The position numbers and the translations under genes are program-made. Positions 41,701 to 52,426 of a stretch of DNA of 64,000 nucleotides are shown here, piece after piece. Origin of the DNA: a virus; IMG/VR virus record IMGVR_UViG_3300035180_001545, positions 1 to 64,000 of that record; one strand, given 5' to 3'. Numbering within the stretch: the stretch's first letter is position 1; each line of letters opens with the position of its first letter. The notes beneath the pieces were generated by a model, which was not told where the DNA came from, did not search any database, and saw nothing but the letters and a program-made list of their open reading frames with translations.

Positions 41701-44700
41701 GCGTTGTTGCTCGAGCTCGAGACAGAGCTCTACAATGCGTGCCCGGCAAGCAGCACAGCCTTCAGCTACACGCCGCTGGAAAGCTCATCGCGTTGGATGC
41801 CGTTGATGGAGAAGGAGTTCTTGGGCTTCTGCTCGAAGTACGGCATTCCTGACCCATACGATCCGCTCTACAACCCGGCAGACCCGTTCACGTGGTCCTA
41901 CTACAACTCGGGTTGGGGTCCAGCCTCGGCTTGGCAAGGCGTCTACCAGTATGTCTACGGCACGTCGCGTCCTGACCTCTACCCGTACATCTCGGTTGAA
42001 GAGTCTGAAGCCGCTTTTATGAATGACCTGGTGGTTGCAGGCTTCGTTCCGCCAGGCACGACTACCTGGGACATCAGCTACTGGACAAGCATCGACGTGC
42101 AAGACAATGTCAAGGCGAAGCTTAACTCGCTGGGCAAGCCTGTGCAGCTGTCGGTTGACACGACCAATGGTAAGCTGCTGCCGCCGTACGCTTTTGGCAA
42201 CGCCGAGCAGCTCATGATCGCTCCTCCGCCGACGCCTAACCGCCGCTACTACTACGGCGAGCTTGGCCCGATTGAGGCCATGTGGACAGACACTCTCGAG
42301 TATGTCACGTCAAAGCTCAAGACCTACTTCAGGCTTAGCCCACTGAAGTTCATCAGCTTGTGCTGGGGTGACCCGCTTGACAAGGTTGACGGCTACGAGC
42401 TTGTCAGGCCTCTCGGCCGCAAGGCTCACATTGTTGACGCGCTGATTCACGGCGAGCCCATCAATCGGACGACGTTGACGCCGACATCCCTGACGGTCAC
42501 CATGATCGCGCCGCCACCAACGCCGGTAACCTACCTCATTGAGGTCGCCAGCGCACGTAATAGCATCGTGCGAGTTTCGCAAGTTGGCTCGTTCGCCTTT
42601 GCTTTCTACCCAGCAAATGCAATCCACCTCGACGGCTATGCCACATGCCAGCTCGTTGTGCCGCGTGACGGCTTGAACCTAGGCGACACGCTAACTGTGG
42701 CCATCAGCGAGCTTGCAGTCGCGACTGTTACCCTGGCTCACGCTCCGTTCAAGCTCGAAGGCTTGAGCCAGCTGTATGCGCACTACCACGCCGCCAACTC
42801 GCTCGAGCTGAGCTACTCGGCTGACCGCGCTCGCCTGGCCGCTTGGACACCTAAGCTTGCATACCGCTTCAACACGCTTGTCGACACTGATGAGCTGAGC
42901 GTCAAAGCCGAGACCGCGGTTGTTGACTCATCAGGTTATAACGTGTACCTGAAAGAGACCGAGCTTCAGTCTGTGGCGTGGCTTACAGGCTTGAAGGTTA
43001 CCCTGCTGCAAGCAGGCAGCACGCAGATCGTCAACGGTCGGATCGTCCCTGCAAAACTCCCTACGGGCTCTCGCGGTGATGACTGGGTCTACCGCGTTGA
43101 CCTGACCAACCCGAAGCATCCGGCTCTACAGTGGTACGAGTATGACTCGGCTACCTACGAGACCTTCTATGCTCTAGGAGGCAAGGGAAGCCTGGATGAG
43201 TGGAAGCGTTATACCCAACGTACCACACTTCGTACCGTTTATGGCCCGTTCATGGTTAAGGGGCTGCAAGCTCTGACCACGTTCATCTTCGGCGTAGCTG
43301 ACCGGCTGGCTGAGCTCGGCTATGTCTTCAATGACGAGCAGGACCCGGTCATCGACCCGACAAACGGCCGCTTGATCGGCTGGCAGCTCCTGGTTGAACA
43401 GCTGATTGACGCACAGTTCAACAGTCCGACCAACGGCATGGCCTTTGTGCTCGCGCCGTTTGAGCGCCGCTTCTGGTTCAAGGCTAAGTACGGCTATATC
43501 TCTGACCTGTCTAAGCCAGGCGCGCAGAACCTGATCCCAGGCTTGTACACGGTTGACGGCCAACGCGCTCCGAAGGGTTCGTTCCGCGTCTTCCGTGATG
43601 ACGGCAACGCATCGGTCACCAGCGACGTGCCGTTGGCCGGCGCTATGGTAGCGACAAGTGTGTTCGAGCACGTGATCGTGTTTGAAAATGTGGTCGGCGA
43701 CGTGCTTCTTAACGAGCCGTTCCTCAATCAGCATGTCTCGCGCCTGTTCTTTGAAGGCTTCAAGCAAGCCACGCCTACAGGCCGTCCGGTCTATGGGGGC
43801 AAGTACTTGGTGGGCAATAAGATGCGCACCAACATGGAGGGCTCCGTTCAACAGCTGGGTAACCTCTATGACATCGGCGCGCTGAAGAGCGAAGAGCTGT
43901 TTGACCGTGCAAGCTCGCTGGTCAGCTTTGACCGCAAAGACTATCACTCAGACCTTGGCACCACCCTGCCGACGCAGCTGCAGTTCTGGCGGGGCATGCT
44001 GAAGAGCAAGGGCACCAACCGTGCCGTCAGCTCCTTCGTCAACTCTTCGCTGTTCCGTTCGGCTCTGATCGACGAGCTTTGGGCGTACAAGGTCTCTGAG
44101 TACGGTGACCTGCGCCGCGCCGTTAAGGTCGAGCTGAATGTTCGGACCAATGACATGGTGAGCGAGCGCGCTAACTACCTGCTGCTCGAAGCCGACGAGC
44201 TGGCCTATGTCAACGAGCTCGCTGCCATCGGCGGCTATGACATGACGATCTACGACCAGATCCCGTTTGACATGTTCACGCTGTACTCGCATGAGCAGAT
44301 TGTTAACATGGACCTGCTCGATCCGCGTGGCTGCATCATCATTAAGCCTGACGATGAGGATCGTTGGAACAGTTTTAGCGACTTGGGCTCCATCAGCTAC
44401 CTGAAGGCGCAAATCGTTGCAACCATGCAGGTGCAGGTCACCGGCTCTGAGCTGCTAACTGTGCGCGATGCTGACGGCCGAGAGGTGCTGGCTGACGCAT
44501 TTGAGATCGTAGACATCGGCGTAACGAGCGGCGCAAACGTGTACCAGACCCCGGTCTTGGACATCACGTCCTACATGAAGAGCGGCTCGAAGGTCTACCG
44601 CGAAACGGGCGATTATGTCACAGGCACTAACCCACCTGAGTATAGCACCGCTAAGTTCAATCGCGTGAACTCTGGCCAGCTAGTGATCACCGACACGGCG

Positions 44701-47256
44701 CTGTTCAACAGGCCGCTGCTGATCATCGCCTATGGTCCTCCGCTAGCAAGATTCTCACCGAGCCAGCTGTATCGTGATGACGGCGGCCGTGACACGCCGA
44801 TCAACAACAATGTCATCTGGTGGGACCCGGCTCGCGGCGTTCACAGCCCACAGGCATACGCAACCGTTGATTACGCCGCAGGTCATGACCCTGCTCGCTA
44901 CAATGTCACCTCTCTCAAGTACAAGGCGTTGACAGCCGACGGCTCTCGTACTTGGGGTCGAGAGCAGGTAGGCAAGGTCTGGTGGAACACCGCCAACGCT
45001 GGCTGGATGAACTACTCCGACGTGGCGCTCTACCCAAGCCACAATGACCGGCTGACACAGTGGGGTTCGCTTGCTGACTGGGCGAGCATTGACGTGTTTG
45101 AGTGGATCGAGTCCGACGTGCCACCCCTGTCTTACACAGGCACAGGCGAGCTAGCGGTCAAGAACTACCTTAGCAGGACTCGCACTTGGCATCAACGCCC
45201 GGTCGTGTGGCTCTACTCAAAGAACCCACAGGTTTCGCCTAAGGCTCCGCTGAAGCGGCAGACCACAACGCTCGAAGTCTTCGGAGACAGCGTGCTGGCT
45301 CTTGACGGCGCGATGCCGGCGTTTAGCGCGCTGGAGCGCATCGCCGGCATGACCTACACCAACGGCTCTCGTAATACGATGCTCAAGCCGTACGGCTGCA
45401 TTGAAGTGCTGACCGGCGATGTGAGCCAGCTTGCGGGAGCGTCCAACGCCCTTGGCTCGCCAACATATGCCGCCACAGCCAGCTTCACGGACTTCAAGTT
45501 TGAGATCTATGAGACCTCAACCTCTCTGCCTCACGGCGCTGTGGTCATCGACTATGAGCAGGTTGGGTCGCTAACATACGTGCGTGTCACGTTTGCAAGC
45601 GGTCAAACTCAGCGCGTGCTGGTCGATGACACGCCGCCTAAGTCAGCCACGCTGGTCGAGCTAAACCTTGACTTGCTCGGCATCAAGCTGACGGCTAAGA
45701 CCAAGTACAGTCACAGCGAGGCCTGGGGCGGCTTAGGAACGCTGACGCAAGAGCAACGTGCTGCGCGTGTCGGCATTGAGTTTGGCAATTCAGCTCACGA
45801 CATCGTTGTTCGTCAGCAAGTTGCCGCTCGGGTTCTCATCGAGCCGCAGGTGACAACGCTTAACGGCTCGCTAATCCCAGGCCCAACCGGCTGGGTCTCG
45901 TGGAGCATGCCCACCTACACCCTAGGAGCCGATGACCTTGACGATTCGTTCGGCTCGTGGGCCGCAATGGTCGGCGACTACACAGCCGTTGGCACTGAGC
46001 TCAATGACATCAAGACGGACATTCAGGACGAGCTAAACAGCCCACAGCCTGTGCGAGCCTATGACGAGCGCTGGAGCCCGTGGAAGCGTCTGACCTCAAC
46101 GGTCGCAACAGCTACCTACTTCGTGGGAGAACAGACGCACTTGCAGGTGCTTGAAAGCCTGAGCCTGAACGTGACTGCCGCTGACTCGGCGCGTCTCGCA
46201 TTTTACATCAACGGCGTCCGTCAAGTGCGAGGCTACCAGATAGCAAAGGGCCTTAACGGGTACTACCCTAGCCGGTCGAACATTGACCAAGGCTCAAAGC
46301 TGCGGTTCGAGCTGCCGTTCAAGGTGCCGACAGGTGACGAGCTGAAGCTCCAGCTTGAAGGCACCGCGGTAGATCCTGCTAAGCTGACCGAGTACAAGCT
46401 CGACACCCCGCACTCAAAGCTTGAAGAACGCAACGAGTTTGGCCGTGTCAGCAAGACTAGCTACTTCTACTGGGTCAAGAACAAGGAGACCGCTGCGGCA
46501 GGTAAGAAGCTTAGCGTTAAACTGGCGGCTCAACAACTTGCTCAACATCCAGGTCCTTACGCTGTGCCTCAAGTCATGAAGCGGTTCAACCAGCTTGACG
46601 GTCGCCCTAACCGTTACGCGCTGTTGTCTGTGGTCAACATGACCCGCTTCGTTCGGAAGGACAACCAGTATAAGCTGCGGATCACCGAGAACGGCTCGAT
46701 GCGCGACGATGACCGCGACATGTCCTTGCGCCCGACCCACACCGAGTGGAAGCTCATTCGTCGGAACCAGCCAACTCGAATCCCCAAGGATCTCTGGGAC
46801 AAGCTTGTTGACACGATGTGCGGTCAAACGGCTACAGGCCAGATGCTGCCGTTTGCGTTGTACTCTGAGTACGACTCGCGCAATGGCACCACGTCGCGCA
46901 TCGGCCTCAAGCAAGGTCAAGTGCTGTCTGACAGCGCCGCGGCTGTTGCTACCGTCAAGGGTGCCCTGCTTAACACGCAGGTTGTAACCTACGACGTGGT
47001 CACCAGCTCGTTCAAGCTGTCACCGGTGAGCTTCTTTGGGTATGACTCCGCAATGCTGGATACATACTTAGCGACACCTACCGCGATTCGGGAGTTCATG
47101 GCGAGCCTCTGGAACTATGCGGACACGCGCAACGTCAATGAGCTGTTCTTCGAGGTGCTCGAAGATGCGCTGTCGGCTTCATATGAGCTAGCAGACATCA
47201 TCAAGACCTCGTTCATCACGCTTGACGAAGTGCGCACGGTAGTGGTCGAAGGATAA
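38725..47256 (+). CDS. Giant baseplate/virion protein (gp7 position)
   Basis: 2843 residues, the largest gene in the window. It lies after gp6 and its fibre, where T4 has gp7 (1032 residues), so a wedge protein is the best guess. The N-terminus is helical (LPKQYQNRTITTLMRALFNN). The body is a long series of beta-rich, Tyr/Trp/Pro-containing modules without obvious tandem repetition, with late segments such as YNACPASSTAFSY and YWVKNKETAAAGKKL. No signal peptide, membrane segment or catalytic motif was seen. Codon use matches the structural neighbours. Confidence 0.7.
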   Translation: MANKNLDLATLLPKQYQNRTITTLMRALFNNHLSKDESVILHGFVGSEAAAQSSDIYIREADLERQVNQLAPVLYSKQGTEERLTTWRELVQRLVTLDVPYDSVADWLTVESLNFVPFIDLDKFANFDEYVWVGKWLVAHPELPWNDIGFTTASVASLQAANPTQAADYYVIARSALSGNTPVAPYPGLGAWSDWALGNMWLHKADAQAFQLAYPVLSSNDIVQALRPILEFESNLKLNLYATSTGEPADSGTPSPQVKTAPNQPPLFDLYYANGDHSAYISSGFFYKEAADQPIDAALGRRIVRDAAADLTFGHSFTSPTEDRPLFFKRYASGSFSLASVWRGAALIGQEYVKYETAGALINADKLQNFESYYWTGVADGALPAYNPIGQAEYTVIEAGGTSGWSLDNRWKHSSQLTTAERLNYLQAQRPIIEFNAELESQLLGAKTALGQLPTFRTYAHDESTGLYMPPSTINDKLTDAYTGGTLFVNLDQLELTKGAMTTAAEQASLLGTVRGVRFAQTLLTGYYDNATDGTSFPYFIREYENIGAGNGQLSTLNVDANALPQVIQLTGHAGGTTFDVYSTVLGALPTLTVDTPYTVGGTTFSVVSGTTAFDATSRFSFDIKSSAFKRASLYVKLGDSYRTVTDPLGYLSNSALEDRQVSVSPASASGAWKCPMPMFGNLDSTLSTSFKQGDLYSHFVSIIGAQPGLEGLASSRNNWRNLSKDYSKGGLLKIFNDRLQLLLGMLCQDSADPIALLDFGRDAYVNVLNRTREFVEQELISRVTAGSAAFLSAPGPVDIDTYKQLRAYLERRSSVVDASESLVDDEVNSPFMTNSMSLKALTLTAPYLGLAPKVAPGVLVEPDQNRAMLVHHDGHKSSLPTIDFSVLKGLVTKRFKRSNGQETPGFVGGPVPPQAPFARQLWLDLSAENLYLFDVVSDIGDLPATALNGQFSYNRLTGETWQWNGSWVALGSEQHAQEAPWRLLDLASTLTALLLELETELYNACPASSTAFSYTPLESSSRWMPLMEKEFLGFCSKYGIPDPYDPLYNPADPFTWSYYNSGWGPASAWQGVYQYVYGTSRPDLYPYISVEESEAAFMNDLVVAGFVPPGTTTWDISYWTSIDVQDNVKAKLNSLGKPVQLSVDTTNGKLLPPYAFGNAEQLMIAPPPTPNRRYYYGELGPIEAMWTDTLEYVTSKLKTYFRLSPLKFISLCWGDPLDKVDGYELVRPLGRKAHIVDALIHGEPINRTTLTPTSLTVTMIAPPPTPVTYLIEVASARNSIVRVSQVGSFAFAFYPANAIHLDGYATCQLVVPRDGLNLGDTLTVAISELAVATVTLAHAPFKLEGLSQLYAHYHAANSLELSYSADRARLAAWTPKLAYRFNTLVDTDELSVKAETAVVDSSGYNVYLKETELQSVAWLTGLKVTLLQAGSTQIVNGRIVPAKLPTGSRGDDWVYRVDLTNPKHPALQWYEYDSATYETFYALGGKGSLDEWKRYTQRTTLRTVYGPFMVKGLQALTTFIFGVADRLAELGYVFNDEQDPVIDPTNGRLIGWQLLVEQLIDAQFNSPTNGMAFVLAPFERRFWFKAKYGYISDLSKPGAQNLIPGLYTVDGQRAPKGSFRVFRDDGNASVTSDVPLAGAMVATSVFEHVIVFENVVGDVLLNEPFLNQHVSRLFFEGFKQATPTGRPVYGGKYLVGNKMRTNMEGSVQQLGNLYDIGALKSEELFDRASSLVSFDRKDYHSDLGTTLPTQLQFWRGMLKSKGTNRAVSSFVNSSLFRSALIDELWAYKVSEYGDLRRAVKVELNVRTNDMVSERANYLLLEADELAYVNELAAIGGYDMTIYDQIPFDMFTLYSHEQIVNMDLLDPRGCIIIKPDDEDRWNSFSDLGSISYLKAQIVATMQVQVTGSELLTVRDADGREVLADAFEIVDIGVTSGANVYQTPVLDITSYMKSGSKVYRETGDYVTGTNPPEYSTAKFNRVNSGQLVITDTALFNRPLLIIAYGPPLARFSPSQLYRDDGGRDTPINNNVIWWDPARGVHSPQAYATVDYAAGHDPARYNVTSLKYKALTADGSRTWGREQVGKVWWNTANAGWMNYSDVALYPSHNDRLTQWGSLADWASIDVFEWIESDVPPLSYTGTGELAVKNYLSRTRTWHQRPVVWLYSKNPQVSPKAPLKRQTTTLEVFGDSVLALDGAMPAFSALERIAGMTYTNGSRNTMLKPYGCIEVLTGDVSQLAGASNALGSPTYAATASFTDFKFEIYETSTSLPHGAVVIDYEQVGSLTYVRVTFASGQTQRVLVDDTPPKSATLVELNLDLLGIKLTAKTKYSHSEAWGGLGTLTQEQRAARVGIEFGNSAHDIVVRQQVAARVLIEPQVTTLNGSLIPGPTGWVSWSMPTYTLGADDLDDSFGSWAAMVGDYTAVGTELNDIKTDIQDELNSPQPVRAYDERWSPWKRLTSTVATATYFVGEQTHLQVLESLSLNVTAADSARLAFYINGVRQVRGYQIAKGLNGYYPSRSNIDQGSKLRFELPFKVPTGDELKLQLEGTAVDPAKLTEYKLDTPHSKLEERNEFGRVSKTSYFYWVKNKETAAAGKKLSVKLAAQQLAQHPGPYAVPQVMKRFNQLDGRPNRYALLSVVNMTRFVRKDNQYKLRITENGSMRDDDRDMSLRPTHTEWKLIRRNQPTRIPKDLWDKLVDTMCGQTATGQMLPFALYSEYDSRNGTTSRIGLKQGQVLSDSAAAVATVKGALLNTQVVTYDVVTSSFKLSPVSFFGYDSAMLDTYLATPTAIREFMASLWNYADTRNVNELFFEVLEDALSASYELADIIKTSFITLDEVRTVVVEG

Positions 47257-47257
47257 C

Positions 47258-49033
47258 ATGGCGATCAGCAACAACAGCCTTGACAAGCGGGTCAGCTCGC
47301 TTGTCAAGTACATTCTCGACATCAAGCCGTACCACACGAAGCTGCTCGGCTTTACATCCGAGCTCAGCTTCAGCGATTCGCTTGACCTGACCCTTGTTGA
47401 CAGCCAGCCGCATCACACAGTTCACCACCAAAACGTGTGGACCGCTCGGGACATCCCGTCGCTTTCACTGGTCTCTGACGGCACAAGCGAAAGCCAGACT
47501 TTTGTAGTGCCGCCGACAGTCATGCCGCGCTTCAGCGTCACTGACTCGCTCAATTACGGTCAGTCACCATTAGGCGATGACCAAGCCTTGTCAAATTTGA
47601 CAGACACGAACGGTGACGGCGTTCCTAACGCGGGCTACCCATGGGCGGGCCAAGCGTCAAGCTCGCACCAGTCAGGTGCTGACTTCATCCCGGTTCGCTT
47701 AGCCTTGACATCGCTCAATGTGACGGTTACGAGCGCAACAGCTAGCACGTATACAGCTACCGTAACAGGTGGAATCGCCACAGGCTATGCAACAGTCACC
47801 GGCATCCCGCTCGGAGCGGTTGAGCTTAGGATGGCGAACGGCCCAACAACCGTCATCGATGCACAGGGCGGCACGTTCAACGTGACCATCTCAGGCACTT
47901 ATAGTCAAGGCTTCTTCCCAGTCAACGGTACTCTGCTGCCATTCTCGGACGCGTCGGTCGCAACAGCCTACATCTATAAGCAGGGCTTTGAAGTTTGGGC
48001 TGTCAGCAACACAGGGCGCTATGCTGTGCCATGGCACAATGCCGCTCATGTACGCGTAAACAACATCCCCAAGGACTTTGGGAACAACGCTGAATGGGTA
48101 ACAGGTCCGGATCGAAACTACATCCAGTTCCTCGCTGGGCAGCATCCAAGCTCGTCGGCGAAGATCGACATCAACTTGATGAACGCCGACCGCATGTACA
48201 TCGCGAAAGCGGCGCCGTTCATCTATGAAGGCAGCAACCCCGACTACTTTACCCTCACGGTCTCAAACGCTGCGCCCGGTCGCCGTGCGGTTAGCTTCCA
48301 CACGTCGGAGCTAGGTGTTCGTAAAGCGATCTTGCAGGAGCTTGTTGTTTCATCCGCCGCGCCCGACGGCATGTCATGGAAGCTGACAGCCGCCAACTTG
48401 TTCACCCTTGCTGTTCAACGTCAAACACCTACAGTAGGCCCGATCGAGTACGTGTATGTCAACGAGCCGTACTCAAACGGCTACATTAGCTTTACGCTTC
48501 GGGCCCCTTGGGTCGAGTACTACCTAACTCATGGCGTAGGCAGCTATGTCGCCTTCGACATGTCGCTGTATGACGACGAAGAGTATGACCGACCTGCTGA
48601 CGAAGCTGACATCTGGCCAGACCCTGCTATCAAGACAAAGCTGGGTCAGCCGTATGACCCGCTGCCACCGCTGCACGCTCCTGTGCAGTTCATTGCGGTG
48701 GGTGAGCTGAAACAGCGTGAAATTAACGGTCAGCCACAGTACATCTTCCAGCTCTTTGACGTGCCTCCGCAAGGCACGTTTGTTGAGCTTCGCATCGAGC
48801 AAGCTAAGCAGCTTAACCCTCGGCTGCAACTTGGCATGCGCGAACGGCTTAACATCATTCAGATGGCAGGTTCGAGCGGTTCGACCACGACGATCTATGA
48901 CACCGAAGTGTATTCTGGCTACACAATCACTGCAGGCGGGGCTACAGCTCCTGCTGCGCCGTATGTGTACTTGATCACCGAAACAGGCGACAACCGCGAG
49001 ACGGAGCTAGGCGACATCCGCATCTTGGAATAA
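47258..49033 (+). CDS. Virion structural protein, likely baseplate/fibre-associated
   Basis: 591 residues. The N-terminus LDKRVSSLVKYILDIKPYHT has the look of T4-superfamily baseplate-peripheral proteins. The middle contains Thr/Ser-rich beta domains (TSLNVTVTSATASTYTATVT), and the C-terminus an acidic EDI-type end. ATG two bases after the giant gene stop; four bases before the collagen-like gene. Position corresponds to T4 gp8, but I see no decisive motif. Confidence 0.6.
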   Translation: MAISNNSLDKRVSSLVKYILDIKPYHTKLLGFTSELSFSDSLDLTLVDSQPHHTVHHQNVWTARDIPSLSLVSDGTSESQTFVVPPTVMPRFSVTDSLNYGQSPLGDDQALSNLTDTNGDGVPNAGYPWAGQASSSHQSGADFIPVRLALTSLNVTVTSATASTYTATVTGGIATGYATVTGIPLGAVELRMANGPTTVIDAQGGTFNVTISGTYSQGFFPVNGTLLPFSDASVATAYIYKQGFEVWAVSNTGRYAVPWHNAAHVRVNNIPKDFGNNAEWVTGPDRNYIQFLAGQHPSSSAKIDINLMNADRMYIAKAAPFIYEGSNPDYFTLTVSNAAPGRRAVSFHTSELGVRKAILQELVVSSAAPDGMSWKLTAANLFTLAVQRQTPTVGPIEYVYVNEPYSNGYISFTLRAPWVEYYLTHGVGSYVAFDMSLYDDEEYDRPADEADIWPDPAIKTKLGQPYDPLPPLHAPVQFIAVGELKQREINGQPQYIFQLFDVPPQGTFVELRIEQAKQLNPRLQLGMRERLNIIQMAGSSGSTTTIYDTEVYSGYTITAGGATAPAAPYVYLITETGDNRETELGDIRILE

Positions 49034-49036
49034 CTC

Positions 49037-50194
<1,158 letters not shown>

Positions 50195-50195
50195 T

Positions 50196-50626
50196 ATGCT
50201 CTTACAGCACTGCTCTCTTCGGCTTTAGGGCGCCAAGCGCTGAACGGAGACCCGTTCTATAGCCAAGTGCTTCTATTGCTTCACGCAAACGGCGCAGATA
50301 CGGCAACGACCTGGGCCTAATGCCCTCGCACCTGAATCAGTTATAGGCAATGTCGCATTAACCACGAGCGATTTCAAGTTTAACACAGCAAGCTTGAATT
50401 TCCAATCTGTGCTGATCTCAGACTCGTCAGGATACGGTCGCTCTGTCACAGCAACGCAACAGTTACGAATCTAGCGCGAGCGCTTTAGGGGATTACGCCG
50501 AAGCGGCTATGTTCTAAACGCGGCCCTTAACGACGTAGCACGCAGGAAGCTTGAAGGCTACCTTGCTTGGCAGTGGGGCCTGCAGAGCTCGCTCCCAGCC
50601 ACCCCTACAAGACTGTAGCACCTTAA
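50196..50626 (+). pseudogene. Decayed LamG/concanavalin-like receptor-binding gene
   Basis: This is the 441-base gap after the collagen gene. Frames piece together as ALGRQALNGDPFYSQVLLLL, HANGADTATTW, then (shift) APESVIGNVALTTSDFKF, NTASLNF, and later YVLNAALNDVARRKLEGYLA-WQWGLQSSLPA ending YKTVAP. The order DPFYS-VLLLLH-G, G-ALTTS-FKFGTASLNF and EGYLAW-WGL-SSLPA-(H)PYK is typical of LamG-type lectin domains in phage fibres. Several stops and shifts destroy it. The final TAA starts the next TAAATA box. Confidence 0.7.
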
Positions 50627-50629
50627 ATA
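50624..50629 (+). promoter_or_regulatory. Late promoter-like TAAATA box
   Basis: CTTAAATAGCTCCT then ATG at 50636; six-base gap, no SD. Overlaps the stop of the decayed gene. Confidence 0.65.
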
Positions 50630-50635
50630 GCTCCT

Positions 50636-51205
50636 ATGGACACTAACGCACACCTCAACTTCATCGGCACGGTGATGATCCATGATGACCAAGGTAACTT
50701 GGTTGTCAAGAAGCAGAACGCCATCCATCCACAGAACATGGCTCTGATCGTTGCACGTGCCTTGGCCCGCGAGGACAACGGCTACGTGTTCGAGCTAGCC
50801 TTTGGCAACGGCGGCACGTTCTATAACACAAGCAGCTCGCTGGTGTACAAGTCACCGAACATCATCGGCTCAGGCGCTTCCTTGTACAACCAGACCTATG
50901 CGGTCCAAGTCGATGACCTGACTTCAGGCACTCCGACCAGCAACTCGGTGCAAGCGCTACCATCGCCGGCTCCTGCGCTGACTTCGCTCGTTGTAGTAAC
51001 CGCTCAGCTGTCCGCTCTCGAGCCGTTAGGGCAAGCCGTAGCAGATAATCTCACAACCGACCCTGAAAGCTCGTTCACCTTTGACGAAATTGGGTTAAAA
51101 TCTGCAGACGGCCTCCTGCTGTCTCACCTGGTTTTCAACCCGATCGAGAAGACAGCGAACCGCGCCTGGCTCATCACCTACACCATCACTGTCTCTGCTG
51201 CATGA
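50636..51205 (+). CDS. Virion structural protein
   Basis: 189 residues. NAIHPQNMALIVARALARE, FELAFGNGGTFYNTSS and FDEIGLKSADGLLLSHLVF, then PIEKTANRAWLITYT, are blocks seen in virion proteins of T4-superfamily phages; the precise role is not known to me. It starts directly at a TAAATA box (predicted leaderless) and overlaps the next gene by four bases. Confidence 0.65.
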   Translation: MDTNAHLNFIGTVMIHDDQGNLVVKKQNAIHPQNMALIVARALAREDNGYVFELAFGNGGTFYNTSSSLVYKSPNIIGSGASLYNQTYAVQVDDLTSGTPTSNSVQALPSPAPALTSLVVVTAQLSALEPLGQAVADNLTTDPESSFTFDEIGLKSADGLLLSHLVFNPIEKTANRAWLITYTITVSAA

Positions 51206-51726
51206 CAATAGCCGAAGCCATTGACCACACGCAAATTCGTAAGTGGACATTGAAGCTTCAACAGCTAATCGTCGAGAGCGATGAGGTCCCGGACCTCGAT
51301 GTAAAAATCAAGCATGGCCGCTATGATAAAGAGATGCGGCTCCAGCTCAAGCATCCGTGCGTTGACACGTACCTCTTGTTTACGGTGCACAACAACACGC
51401 TCAAGCTGCCTGATCCGATCAAGCATGGTGAATTTTACACCAACAGCGTCAATGACCAAGCCGACGTTGACTGGATGCTTAAGCTTGCCGTCTTGACTTC
51501 ACTCGCATCAGCCTTTGACGGTAGAGGCTATAGCTTAAAGCTCAGGGTTGCGTCTTCGGTAGCTTTGCCTGCCTTGATCACCTTGAAGGCGCTTACCTTG
51601 ATCATCGAATTCGGTGATCATCTTGAATGCTCGTGGGAGCTTGGCAAGATCGTGATTCGCTATGCTGACAAGCGCAAGTCGTTTAAGTCAACGGAGGATG
51701 CGGCCAAGTTCATCAATGATTACTGA
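51202..51726 (+). CDS. QQ-helix family protein without tag
   Basis: 174 residues. TQIRKWTLKLQQLIVESDEV matches the family helix, followed by DLDVKIKHGRYDKEMRLQLK. There is no (I/L)-x-E at 6-8 (start MTIAEAIDHTQI). The body is beta-rich with an EFGDHLECSWELG segment. ATGA overlap with the gene upstream. Role unknown. Confidence 0.62.
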   Translation: MTIAEAIDHTQIRKWTLKLQQLIVESDEVPDLDVKIKHGRYDKEMRLQLKHPCVDTYLLFTVHNNTLKLPDPIKHGEFYTNSVNDQADVDWMLKLAVLTSLASAFDGRGYSLKLRVASSVALPALITLKALTLIIEFGDHLECSWELGKIVIRYADKRKSFKSTEDAAKFINDY

Positions 51727-51768
51727 CAAGTTTCATTGAGAATACCCCTCAAGTGACCAGTGCTCTCA

Positions 51769-51774
51769 TAAATA
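51769..51774 (+). promoter_or_regulatory. Late promoter-like TAAATA box before HNH gene
   Basis: CATAAATATGAC then GTG at 51779; a four-base gap. The mobile gene carries the same promoter layout as the phage late genes. Confidence 0.55.
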
Positions 51775-51778
51775 TGAC

Positions 51779-52426
51779 GTGGATTACAAACGCATATATC
51801 AGAGCCTCATCGATCGAGCAAAATCTCGGTCAATTGAAGGGTATGTAGAACGTCATCATATTGTTCCGTCATGTATGGGCGGGCTCGATGATGCTTCCAA
51901 CATTGCTGCGTTAACGCCAGAAGAGCATTTTTTAGCTCATATCTTGCTGGCTAAGATTCATCCATCTACAAAGTTGATTCACGCTGCTCATATGATGAGC
52001 ATCACGCGATCATTTGCTTCAAATAAAGCTTATGGTTGGCTGCGTAGACAGCATGCAAACATTACGCGTGATCAGATGCTGATACGTTGGCAAGATGATC
52101 AGTATCGGAATAAAATTCTAGCAGGGCTCCAATCTGCAAATCTCGACCCAGCCAATAAAGCTAAAAGGTCAGAGAAGCTTAAAGCTGTTTGGCAAGATCC
52201 GATCTTGAGGCAACTCATGATGGGCAACAGAGTTGGATCATCGCGTACATTTACTGAAGAGCATAAAGCAAATATCAGTAAAGCTCGATTAGGCAAAGAG
52301 CCGGCTAACAAAGGAAAGAGAACAGGCGTTCCTGCATGGAATGCCGGTTCTAGCGCGTCAGAAGAGACGCGACAAAGAATGCGCGAAAGCGCAAAGCTGA
52401 GGTGGGAAAAGCATCATGCAAAATAA
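51779..52426 (+). CDS. HNH homing endonuclease
   Basis: 215 residues from a GTG. IYQSLIDRAKSRSIEGYVER, HHIVPSCMGGLDDASN and LTPEEHFLAHILLAKI form the HNH core. NUMOD3-type repeats (TEEHKANISKARLGKEPANK and SEETRQRMRESAKLRWEK) follow. A/T-richer than its neighbours, as expected of a recent insertion. Intact homologue of the broken copy at 8532-9141. Confidence 0.85.
   Translation: MDYKRIYQSLIDRAKSRSIEGYVERHHIVPSCMGGLDDASNIAALTPEEHFLAHILLAKIHPSTKLIHAAHMMSITRSFASNKAYGWLRRQHANITRDQMLIRWQDDQYRNKILAGLQSANLDPANKAKRSEKLKAVWQDPILRQLMMGNRVGSSRTFTEEHKANISKARLGKEPANKGKRTGVPAWNAGSSASEETRQRMRESAKLRWEKHHAK

Noticed and set aside
43174-43947. Long minus-strand frame within the giant gene
   Set aside because: Shadow of the 2843-residue gene; no promoter, start site or domain.
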